This document shows, in pieces, positions 33,657 to 41,331 of a DNA stretch of 64,000 nucleotides; position 1 is the first letter of the stretch; each line of letters opens with the position of its first letter. The stretch is taken from positions 1 to 64,000 of the forward strand of contig CAZUPD010000021.1 in the NCBI GenBank assembly GCA_964621785.1, given 5' to 3'. Origin of the DNA: JACKDW01 sp964621785 (GTDB lineage Bacteria; Myxococcota_A; Polyangia; Nannocystales; Nannocystaceae). The notes under the pieces are model-generated. The model was not told where the DNA came from. It saw only the letters and a list, made by a program, of their open reading frames with translations, and did no database searches. The translations under genes and the position numbers were made by a program.

Positions 33657-36241
33657 AGCTCCGCGATCGGCTCAAACGCAGGTTTGGTCCCTCACCCGAC
33701 AGCCGTGCGGCCAATTCTCATGATCATACAAGGGTTGGCGAGCACGACCCATCCGCGCAGCCATCGAAGTCAGTCGCTCCAGACGAATTTGTGTGCCAGT
33801 CACCGCAAGGGCGGTTTTTCGCAGCGAAGAACGGTTCGCCGGGGATGGCGCGGCGTGCATCGGCTGCGACGCAAAGGCAAGCGCGTGAGAAATGCCCAGC
33901 ACCCGCAACCGCAGGGAAGCGTTCACAAGTCGTAGCTGGAGCGGAGGCGAAGGGTCGAACAGCCGTGTCTGCAACGGGGAAGTGCACGCAGCGAATGGCA
34001 GTCGTCGCACCACCAAACGTCAGTACGTCTGCGGCGGATGGGCTGTTTTCCCGGCGAAGGGTCGCCCTCGAATGTCGTGTGCACACGCAGATGGAGCGCA
34101 AAGCGTGTTCGCGGACACAACCCGCACGGCGCGACCGAGCGATCGGGCGCGACGATCATCATAGGCGGTCTCTCGTGCACGTGAATCGACCGCCTCGCGA
34201 GTCACCCCCTGTCAAACATGTCGAGACAAATCGAGGGGGGTGCCATCCGGCTCCGCTCCGAAAGCGGGGAGCCGAGGTCACAGGTGAGCAAGTCCGGCGA
34301 GGTGTGGAGCGCAGAGACCCGAGTCAAACGGAACAAGGGAGCCCACGTACCCGCGATCGTGGCGAGCAATATCGGCGAAGTGTCGACACAGACAGGCGCA
34401 CCGGAGGTCGAGCCGTCGGGCAGCGGCAACTCCCCCGCCTGCTCGCCCGTGCGGTGTCCCGGATCGACGGTGCGCTCCCGGTGAGTCAGTCCGAACGCAC
34501 CGCAGATTCTCCAGGTTATATGCATGCACATGCATCCTGGACGCTCCGACCCGATCCAAGTCGTCCCCGGGTTGCCGGTGGAGCTGTCGCAGCCAAGGTT
34601 TTACCATCGTGTACGCGTTGGCGTGACATTTTACGCACAATTGGTTGTATGAGCAAAAATGTTCGTCCGCGTGCACAGCAAGTGCCGGCGACTCGAACCG
34701 GAGGCTCGCCGGTCGTGTTCCTCGACCTCGAAACCACTGGCCTGTCGCGCGACGCAGGCACCCTGGCCTTTCTCGTCGGGATCGCCTATGTCCAGGGCGG
34801 ACAGTGGCACGTCGAACAGTGGACGCTCGGGCAGTTGCGGGCCGAAGCCGAGATGTTGTCCGCGGTCGCGGCTCGCGTCGAAAAGATCGCCGCCGAAGAT
34901 GCCATGTTCGTGACCTTCAACGGGCGCTCCTTCGACCTGCCGCTGCTGCAGACCCGGATGGCGCGACTCGGCGTCCGAAGCCGACTCGGCGACCTGCCGC
35001 ACCTCGATCTTTTGCTCGTCGCCCGTCGCCTGTGGCGCGATCGCTTGGTCAACTGTCGTCTGGGGACGATCGAGACCAATGTGTTGGGGATCCGCAGGCG
35101 AGCTGATGTGTCGGGCAGTGAGATCCCGGCGCTGTACTGGGCTTGGCTGCAGGCGCCTCAGCGACGAGATCTGCGAGCACAGATGGAGCGGATCCGCGAG
35201 CACAACCACCTCGATTTGATCTCTTTGGTGTTACTCGGGGGTGTCCTCGCCCAGCGAGCGCGTGCCCCGTCGTGCAGCGACGAAGCGCTTCGTGTCGCGC
35301 GGATGTACGAGGCGGGCGGCCAGTTGGTGACCGCGCTTTCGACGGTCGAGGCCGCACTCGCTGGGCTGACAGAACCTTCTGGCATGCAGATACACCCAAC
35401 TGGGTCCAGTACCGGTGCCATCAGTGCACCCAAAAAACGCACGTCTCAGGACAGAGTGTCTGACGCGGTTGTTGTGCGGCTGCACAGGACTTCGGCCGAT
35501 GGGTCCCCGCGGGTGCAAGCGGAACAGCGGACGGAGTTTCGCCAGACCCTGCTCGCCTTGTGCCGGTCCTCGCCGAGCTCGCACAGCGTTTTACGACCGA
35601 TGAGCTCACGAGTGTCTTCGGCCCGAGGCGACGGGTCGCAACTGCACGCCCCGGCGTCTTCGCCCGTGTGGCGCGACGTTCAACTCCACTTGCGAACGGC
35701 CGGCCGCGCACCCACGGCTTGCGAGCACTCCGAGCCAACCTGTGGAGTGTCACGACACGCTGTTGCCGAGTTTGCAGATGGTTGTCGAACGCACACGCTC
35801 CCAAATCTCCAGCCCGAGGCGACGCGCGAGAAAAACCGTGGGCTGCGAGACGAACTCCGTGAGACCACCGGGCGGATCGAATTCCCGATCTACCCAGCCA
35901 ATCCAAGCGTGTTTGCGCTCCTACAGCTCGCCGCCGACTTGTACCGGCGGACCGGCGAGCGGGTGGCGGCCGCCCGGTGTTGGGCAACCCTGTGTGAGTT
36001 GTTTCCCGGCGACCCACGGGCCCATGCCGGTCTCGCCAAATACCTCGAGCACGACCTGCGGGCCTTTGCTGCGGCCCTGTGGATCGCCGAGCGCTCGGCG
36101 ACGCCAGAGGTCCGGCGAGTTCAGCGGTTGCGCAGCAAGTTGCGTCGAGCCATCGCGGCTTGCGACACCTCCAACACCGGCGAGACATGGTTTGCCAAAC
36201 CCGCGTCTGGGGAGGACGTGTTACCCTCGGCTTGCACGTGA
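33653..36241 (+). CDS. mrfB: MrfB/YprB-type RNase H-like exonuclease with large low-complexity inserts
   Basis: An 862-residue product if started at GTG 33653, which overlaps the mrfA stop as GTGA and begins VKLRDRLKRRFG, a plausible N-terminus. A roughly 310-residue Arg/Ser/Ala-rich disordered segment follows. The exonuclease domain is at about 350-530: FLDLETTG (Asp, Glu), TFNGRSFDLP (Asp) and REHNHLDLI (His, Asp) supply the DEDDh set. A TPR-like region follows (ARMYEAGGQLVTALSTVEAAL), is broken by a second roughly 150-residue low-complexity insert, and resumes (LLQLAADLYRRTGERVAAAR). Known MrfB is about 410 residues. The full frame is stop-free; ATG 34649 is the alternative short start. 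Confidence 0.78.
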   Translation: MKLRDRLKRRFGPSPDSRAANSHDHTRVGEHDPSAQPSKSVAPDEFVCQSPQGRFFAAKNGSPGMARRASAATQRQAREKCPAPATAGKRSQVVAGAEAKGRTAVSATGKCTQRMAVVAPPNVSTSAADGLFSRRRVALECRVHTQMERKACSRTQPARRDRAIGRDDHHRRSLVHVNRPPRESPPVKHVETNRGGCHPAPLRKRGAEVTGEQVRRGVERRDPSQTEQGSPRTRDRGEQYRRSVDTDRRTGGRAVGQRQLPRLLARAVSRIDGALPVSQSERTADSPGYMHAHASWTLRPDPSRPRVAGGAVAAKVLPSCTRWRDILRTIGCMSKNVRPRAQQVPATRTGGSPVVFLDLETTGLSRDAGTLAFLVGIAYVQGGQWHVEQWTLGQLRAEAEMLSAVAARVEKIAAEDAMFVTFNGRSFDLPLLQTRMARLGVRSRLGDLPHLDLLLVARRLWRDRLVNCRLGTIETNVLGIRRRADVSGSEIPALYWAWLQAPQRRDLRAQMERIREHNHLDLISLVLLGGVLAQRARAPSCSDEALRVARMYEAGGQLVTALSTVEAALAGLTEPSGMQIHPTGSSTGAISAPKKRTSQDRVSDAVVVRLHRTSADGSPRVQAEQRTEFRQTLLALCRSSPSSHSVLRPMSSRVSSARGDGSQLHAPASSPVWRDVQLHLRTAGRAPTACEHSEPTCGVSRHAVAEFADGCRTHTLPNLQPEATREKNRGLRDELRETTGRIEFPIYPANPSVFALLQLAADLYRRTGERVAAARCWATLCELFPGDPRAHAGLAKYLEHDLRAFAAALWIAERSATPEVRRVQRLRSKLRRAIAACDTSNTGETWFAKPASGEDVLPSACT

Positions 36242-37209
36242 CCGCCGTTTCCTGTCACTCGTCTGTTCGCAGATCCGCCGCTGCACTCGTGCGCGGTGGC
36301 CTGTGTGTCGTGCTCAGCGGTTGTATGAGCCTCACGCCCCAGCTCGAGCCGACCGACATCCCGGCACTCGAGCAGGTCGAAAGCCGCGAAGATCGCGAAC
36401 GGCTCTACACAGAAAACTCGATCTATGTGCACGAGGAGCCGGCCGGAACGCGCTACACCAAGGGCAACAACCCACGCTCCAAACCCCGGAGTTGGCAATC
36501 GCTCGACGCGATCCTGCGGTCCGATGCCAACTCCTCCGCAGCCTTGCCCTACAAGCAGCTGCGCACGAGTCGGGTGTTTACCGCCCTGACGATCCTTTCG
36601 TCGATGTTGGTGGTCGCCGGAGCTGCGGCATCCGCCCGTGAAGGGCTCGACCTCAACGAAATCTCGGCCGGCGGAGCTCTGTTGATCACGGGTGGTGTGC
36701 TCACGATCGCCAGCGGCGTCACCGCGGGTATCACCTACAACCGCGCCCGCAAGGGCTACGCACGAGCTGTCGATGTCTACAACGACAGCCTCGGATTGCG
36801 GCTCGGAGTCCTGACGCCCGAAGGCACGTGGAAGCCGTCCGAAGAAGTACTGGTCGACGACGAGGGGTTTGTGATTCTACGCGACAAAGAAGTCGTCGAA
36901 GCCAGGCGTACAGGGCCTGTGCCTGTACAACAAAATCCCGCCGTCGGACCCCAGCCAGCTGCACCACAACCTCCGGTGAGCACCCAACCTGCGCAACCAC
37001 GACCGGTGCAGCCGCAACCGGTTCAGCCGCAACCGCAACCGGTTCAGCCTCCGCAGCCGGTGCAGCCGCAACCGGTGCAGCCGCAACCGGTTCAGCCGCA
37101 ACCGCAACCGGTTCAGCCCCAGTCGCAACCGACCGAAATCCCGGCACCGCCACCCGCTCAGCAGGCAATGGCGAACCCGCGTCCGCTTGCCCTGCTTCCG
37201 CACCGCTAG
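36238..37209 (+). CDS. Lipoprotein with Pro/Gln-rich tail
   Basis: A 323-residue protein whose GTG start overlaps the mrfB stop (GTGA). The signal peptide has basic residues, then a hydrophobic stretch ending at lipobox LSGC. Mid-protein there are two transmembrane-like helices (VFTALTILSSMLVVAGAAAS; LLITGGVLTIASGVTAG), a YNRARKGYARAVDVYND helix, and about 95 C-terminal residues of PQPVQPQ-type repeat. It belongs to a widespread myxobacterial layout of lipobox, two helices and YN repeat with unknown role. Coupling to DNA-repair genes is probably a matter of transcription rather than function. Confidence 0.7.
   Translation: MTAVSCHSSVRRSAAALVRGGLCVVLSGCMSLTPQLEPTDIPALEQVESREDRERLYTENSIYVHEEPAGTRYTKGNNPRSKPRSWQSLDAILRSDANSSAALPYKQLRTSRVFTALTILSSMLVVAGAAASAREGLDLNEISAGGALLITGGVLTIASGVTAGITYNRARKGYARAVDVYNDSLGLRLGVLTPEGTWKPSEEVLVDDEGFVILRDKEVVEARRTGPVPVQQNPAVGPQPAAPQPPVSTQPAQPRPVQPQPVQPQPQPVQPPQPVQPQPVQPQPVQPQPQPVQPQSQPTEIPAPPPAQQAMANPRPLALLPHR
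36995..37135 (+). repeat. Tandem repeat coding for the PQPVQPQ tail
   Basis: Variants of the 12-18 base unit ccggtgcagccgcaa / ccggttcagccgcaa recur about nine times, coding for Pro-Val-Gln-Pro-Gln units of the lipoprotein. The repeat is in frame and likely variable in copy number. Confidence 0.8.
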
Positions 37210-37479
37210 CAGCCCGTGGATCCTCTCGCGTCGCCTCGTGCAGAAGATTTCGCCGGAGCGCCACGACAGTTGCGATACACGGTGCCCAACCTCGACGAAA
37301 TCTGCGGCGCGAGACGCCGTGCGAGCCCGTGGAGCTCCTCGACATGAAGCTTCGCTTGCCGGAGTTGGGTCCCGAATTCGCGGAAGCCGTATTGTTTGGT
37401 CGTCTGCGCGGTCCTGGGTGACGAGGCTTGCCAGTCTGATTCAGGACGCGAGAACGCGGGATGATGCGCGGCTATTATA

Positions 37480-37632
37480 TGCATTTACAAATTTGTGAGC
37501 GTAGCGGGGGAGGTCTTGTTGGATTGTTTTTGCAGGTCACCGGCTTGCAGATGCATTTACAAGTTTGTGAGCGTAGCGGGGAGGTCTTGTTGGATTGTTT
37601 CTGCAGGTCACTGGCTTGCAGATGCACGTAAC
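37480..37632. repeat. Two-copy 72/71-bp tandem repeat plus partial third
   Basis: Copy 1 (37480-37551) and copy 2 (37552-37622) differ at about five positions, one of them a lost G in the G-run. A third copy starts at 37623 and decays within ten bases. Each unit begins with TGCATTTACA and ends in cttgcaga, so the junctions form TGCAGATGCATTTACA, two overlapping TGYANNTRCA palindromes. The middle reads gtgagcgtagcgg, then ggtcttgttgga. High identity means a recent event. Unit length and lack of spacers exclude CRISPR. Confidence 0.9.
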
Positions 37633-37745
37633 CCTAGATTCTGCCTCGTCGCCTGCTGCGATTTGTGTCCCGAGCGCCCACAACTGTGTGCGATGGGCGG
37701 GCGGTCCGTGACCGTCGGGTGCATCACGGTCGGCGCAGACGGTTG

Positions 37746-37830
37746 GCGAAACTGCGGACGAACTTGCGACTTCACTCGCCCGGAGTGAAACATCACTCTG
37801 CGAAACTGCGGTGGAACTGCCACGAGTGAA
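37746..37830. promoter_or_regulatory. Possible operator array upstream of the cytochrome c gene
   Basis: A perfect dyad, TTCACTC-gcccg-GAGTGAA, lies at 37771-37789. Another GAGTGAA follows near 37824. The phrase gcgaaactgcgg occurs twice, at about 37746 and 37800, giving two imperfect copies of a block ending in the same heptamer. The arrangement suggests a regulator-binding region about 80-160 bases before the cytochrome start. Confidence 0.35.
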
Positions 37831-37906
37831 AAAAATCGTGTTCCTCGGTCGCGTTTTTCGAGTTGCAGACTGGACATTCGGCCGCGACTGGGCCATTGCC
37901 ATACAC

Positions 37907-38278
37907 ATGCTCGCGGCCACTCGCCTCTCACGCGCCATCACCGTGTTGGTGGTGCTCGTCCTCGGCGGGTGTAAGGAGCCGACCGGACCCGAGAAACCGA
38001 TCTCCGGTGAGCAGCTGTTTTTCCAGCACTGCGCCCGTTGTCACGGTGTCGACGGCAAGGGGTTGCCCGAGGTCTCCGGGGTCCGCGACCTCACCGATCC
38101 GCAGTACATGGGCACCATGAGCAACGACCAGGTTCGGCGTACGATCCAGCGGGGGAAGCCGCCCAACATGCCCGCGTTTGGCCGGCAGTTTGCCGAGCCC
38201 TCGCTCGAAGTGTTGGTCGCGTTTGTCCGCGGACTCAGTTCGCAGCCCAAGCCTGCAACCCCCCCACAGGAGCCGTGA
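37907..38278 (+). CDS. Cytochrome c lipoprotein
   Basis: A 123-residue mono-haem class-I cytochrome c anchored as a lipoprotein: signal peptide ending at lipobox LGGC (about residue 22), haem-binding HCARCHG, and MPAFG supplying the distal Met ligand. ATG 37907 gives the signal peptide; upstream translation does not. It should carry electrons in the periplasm. The stop is immediately followed by the GTG of the methyltransferase gene, an odd functional pair. Confidence 0.87.
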   Translation: MLAATRLSRAITVLVVLVLGGCKEPTGPEKPISGEQLFFQHCARCHGVDGKGLPEVSGVRDLTDPQYMGTMSNDQVRRTIQRGKPPNMPAFGRQFAEPSLEVLVAFVRGLSSQPKPATPPQEP

Positions 38279-40084
38279 GTGGGTCACAAACCCCACGACG
38301 GCGGTGTTGAGCTCATCTGGCCGGGCAAATACGACGCCGCTGGCAACCTGGTACAGCCCACAGACATTGGCGCATCGATCGAGCGCCGCACCACGCACGG
38401 CGACCCCACCCCAAATCGTCTCATCCTCGGGGATAACCTCGCGGTGATGCAGGCCCTGTGCCGCACCCAAGCGGGCACAATTGATTTGATATACATCGAC
38501 CCGCCATTTGCCACTGGCGGTAAATTTTCGGTCCTGACCCAGATCGGCGACGAAACCTCTCCCGAGGGGATCCGCGAGGTGCGAACGGTTGCCTACGACG
38601 ACGCTTGGCCAGGGGGCTTCGCCGGTTTTCTACAGATGCTCGCGCCTCGGATCCGCCTGCTGCACCAGTTGCTCTCGCCGACTGGAAGTATGTATATCCA
38701 TGTAGATCCGACCGTCGGGCACGCCGTCAAACTCCTCACCGACGAAGTCTTTGGACCCGGGTGTTTTCAGCGGGAAATTGTGTGGCGGATCGGTTGGCTC
38801 AGCGGCTTTAAAACCAAGGCGAAGAACTGGATCCGCAACCACGACCTGATCTTTTTTTACACCAAGGACCCGCGCAAGTTCACATTCAATAAACACTATG
38901 TCCCCCATGCCGAGGGCTACCGCAGGCGCGACGGCAAAAAGCCGACCAGTCCCGGGATGCCGATCGAGGACGTGTGGAACGCCAACGCGTCCGAGTTTGA
39001 ATTGCGCGGAGCGGACTCCCTCGACTCGATCCAAATCAAGAGTTTCTCGACCGAAAAGACAGGTTGGGCCACACAAAAAAACCAGAGTTTGTTGCGTCGG
39101 ATCATCGAGGCTTCCTCCAATCCGGGGGATACCGTACTCGATGTATTTTGCGGCTCGGGCACGACTGCGGTGGTCGCCGCTTCGCTCGGCCGGCATTTTA
39201 TCGCCTGTGACACCTCGCAAACCGCGGTCCACATCACCCGCAAACGCTTGCTGATGCAACCTTCTCCGGTCGGATTTGCGGTCGAAGCTCTCGATGGGCG
39301 CGAGTGCCGACTCGTTGCGACCGAGGGCTGGGAGACACGGATCATTCGCCACCACGGGGGAGTTTCTCCAAGCCCCGGCACGCCGGTCGAGTTTCCAGAA
39401 GCAGGCATGGGCGAAGCTTCATCCGAGGTGGTGCGCGAGACAATGTCGACCGCGCTTCACGGAGTCGTCGAGGGGACCAATCGTGGAATTCTCCTCCAAG
39501 ATCCAGCGAGCGGGTGGACATCCGAAACACTCGTCCGGGCGATCGCAATGTGTAAAACATGTGGGTACAAGGAACTTGATATCCTGTCCTGGGACCCCGT
39601 CCCAGACCGCAAACCATCGCCGGAATCCGACATTCGCGTGCATGCCTATCGCCTCGGACGCGAGTTGCTCGACCCTCGGTTCGCCGCGCGACCTGGCTCT
39701 GGGATCACCCCGCGAGCTGCGGTTGTCGCCACCGTCGAACGCCTGTCCGAGCATGTTTGCGTCACACTCGTCGGTTTGCGTTACGCGACTCGACACCGTC
39801 TACCTGAGCCGATTGAGGTTGCTGTCGCCGATCCTTTGCGTCCGTCACTCGATGCCGTCGATGCCTGGGGGGTCGACAGCGAGCATCCGGATGCACCCGG
39901 CACATGGGTGCCACACGGGTTTGTGTTCCGTTCCTCGGCCTCGCGCACGCTGCCGACACAGATCGACCTCCCGCACACCCGCGGGCGTGTGCGCTTGCGT
40001 GTGACCGATGTTCTCGGTCGACTGAACGTGTGGGTTTGGGATGGGGTGCGAGAACAACCGCCCCCGGAAAGTGTCCGCAAATGA
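38279..40084 (+). CDS. Orphan type-III-like (beta-class) DNA methyltransferase
   Basis: A 601-residue N4/N6 DNA methyltransferase. Motif IV DPPF is at residues 74-77 (LIYIDPPFATGG), followed by GSMYIHVDPTVGHAVKLLTD and FFYTKDPRKFTFNK of the Mod-like core, and motif I DVFCGSGTT (about 285-293), i.e. beta-class order IV before I. The C-terminal 250 residues are a distinct region likely to recognise DNA. No restriction (Res) gene or helicase is adjacent, so it is probably a solitary regulatory methyltransferase. It starts with GTG directly after the cytochrome stop. The target sequence is unknown. Confidence 0.83.
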   Translation: MGHKPHDGGVELIWPGKYDAAGNLVQPTDIGASIERRTTHGDPTPNRLILGDNLAVMQALCRTQAGTIDLIYIDPPFATGGKFSVLTQIGDETSPEGIREVRTVAYDDAWPGGFAGFLQMLAPRIRLLHQLLSPTGSMYIHVDPTVGHAVKLLTDEVFGPGCFQREIVWRIGWLSGFKTKAKNWIRNHDLIFFYTKDPRKFTFNKHYVPHAEGYRRRDGKKPTSPGMPIEDVWNANASEFELRGADSLDSIQIKSFSTEKTGWATQKNQSLLRRIIEASSNPGDTVLDVFCGSGTTAVVAASLGRHFIACDTSQTAVHITRKRLLMQPSPVGFAVEALDGRECRLVATEGWETRIIRHHGGVSPSPGTPVEFPEAGMGEASSEVVRETMSTALHGVVEGTNRGILLQDPASGWTSETLVRAIAMCKTCGYKELDILSWDPVPDRKPSPESDIRVHAYRLGRELLDPRFAARPGSGITPRAAVVATVERLSEHVCVTLVGLRYATRHRLPEPIEVAVADPLRPSLDAVDAWGVDSEHPDAPGTWVPHGFVFRSSASRTLPTQIDLPHTRGRVRLRVTDVLGRLNVWVWDGVREQPPPESVRK

Positions 40085-40226
40085 CGGGTGTGAGCCTATG
40101 AAATGTGAATCTACGGAGACCCATTAAAAATCGTCTTGCCTTCGCGGTGCGTGCCGGCCGACATCGAGTGTGCTGGGTATGATGATGGGCATGGGAGGAT
40201 GTCCGAGACAACATGTTCGTGATGCA

Positions 40227-41255
40227 ATGATTCTCGAGTCCGAACGTCGGGGCTTCCGGTTGGCGACGGCATCGCGGCGCCGGTATCCGCTGCGATGTCC
40301 CATCATCATTGCGCTTACATGTATTTTTTCCTGTAATTCCGAAGAGGGACGGGAAACCGACAACGCCTCCCAGATCACCTCGGCGACGCAAACGACGACC
40401 ACCGTCGGCGACACCGCTACGGACTCGGAACCATCGGAAACGTCCGAAACCGGGAGTGAGGCGACCGCGGGCGAAACCCAGGAGACGACGGTCGGTTCCA
40501 CCGACGATCCCTCAACCACGGAATCCGACAGCGATACCACCGAATCCGACACCAGCCCCTTCACGACCTCGGATTCGGATTCGGATTCAGACTCGAGCGG
40601 CCCAACCTCGGATTCGGACACCACGGGGCCGGACCCGTGTAACGAAATTCTCGCCGCCACGATCCGGGATATGCAACAGGCACATCCCGACTTTGAGACG
40701 TTTACTGGGGATAACGCATTTACCGGAATCGTCGAAAGTGACCTCGGTGACGACGGAAAACCTGTGTATGCACATTCTGGTGGGACCGCCCAGACGACCG
40801 GTCCAGGCGAGTTTTTTCAGTGGTACCACGACGTGCCTGGGGTCAACCAGGCGATCGAGATCCAGATTCCACTGACGGAGACCATGCCCGGGGTGTACAG
40901 CTTCAACGATCCGGCCTTTTTTCCGATCGACAACCAGGGCTGGGGCAACGAGGGGAACTCCCATAATTTTCACTTCACGACCGAGATCCACCTCTCGTTT
41001 ACCTACAAGCCCGGGCAGGTGTTCACGTTTATCGGCGATGACGACCTATGGACGTTTATCAATGGCAAACTCGCTATTGATCTCGGTGGGCTGCATCCGG
41101 CCCTCACCGGTAGTGTCGATCTCGATGCCCAAGCCGATGTCCTCGGGCTCACCCCTGGCATGACCTATTCGATGGACATCTTCCACGCCGAGCGTCACCG
41201 AGATCAGTCGAACTTCCGCATCGAGACAACCATCGACTGTTTTATTCCGGAATAG
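40227..41255 (+). CDS. Fibro-slime domain lipoprotein
   Basis: A 342-residue lipoprotein. From ATG 40227 the signal peptide has an Arg-rich n-region and ends at lipobox IFSC. A roughly 110-residue Thr/Ser/Asp linker follows. The C-terminal domain matches fibro-slime (PA14-related) proteins: FFQWYHDVPGVNQAI, FTFIGDDDLWTFINGKLAID, LGGLHP, YSMDIFHAERH, SNFRIETT. These domains bind glycans or calcium at surfaces and occur in myxobacteria and slime moulds. The linker contains SPFTTSDS, shared with the VWA lipoprotein at 58175. Confidence 0.85.
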   Translation: MILESERRGFRLATASRRRYPLRCPIIIALTCIFSCNSEEGRETDNASQITSATQTTTTVGDTATDSEPSETSETGSEATAGETQETTVGSTDDPSTTESDSDTTESDTSPFTTSDSDSDSDSSGPTSDSDTTGPDPCNEILAATIRDMQQAHPDFETFTGDNAFTGIVESDLGDDGKPVYAHSGGTAQTTGPGEFFQWYHDVPGVNQAIEIQIPLTETMPGVYSFNDPAFFPIDNQGWGNEGNSHNFHFTTEIHLSFTYKPGQVFTFIGDDDLWTFINGKLAIDLGGLHPALTGSVDLDAQADVLGLTPGMTYSMDIFHAERHRDQSNFRIETTIDCFIPE

Positions 41256-41331
41256 ATTGCAACGACGTGTGGCCGCCACTTTTCGGAGTGGTGCTTCGAC
41301 GCCGACGAAGCGACGCACGCAACTCCTTTCG

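Larger units (their letters stand above)
37210..37906. other. 700-base intergenic region with repeat and dyads
   Basis: No convincing gene. It contains the 72-bp tandem repeat (37480-37632) and a possible operator array (37746-37830) upstream of the cytochrome gene. Codon-like structure is absent in all frames. Confidence 0.6.

Noticed and set aside
34649..36241. Short mrfB starting at ATG 34649
   Set aside because: The frame is open back to a GTG overlapping the mrfA stop and starts with a plausible N-terminus, so the longer form is preferred. The short start is kept as an alternative.
37480..37632. Possible CRISPR array
   Set aside because: The units are contiguous 71-72 bp copies without variable spacers, and no cas gene is near.
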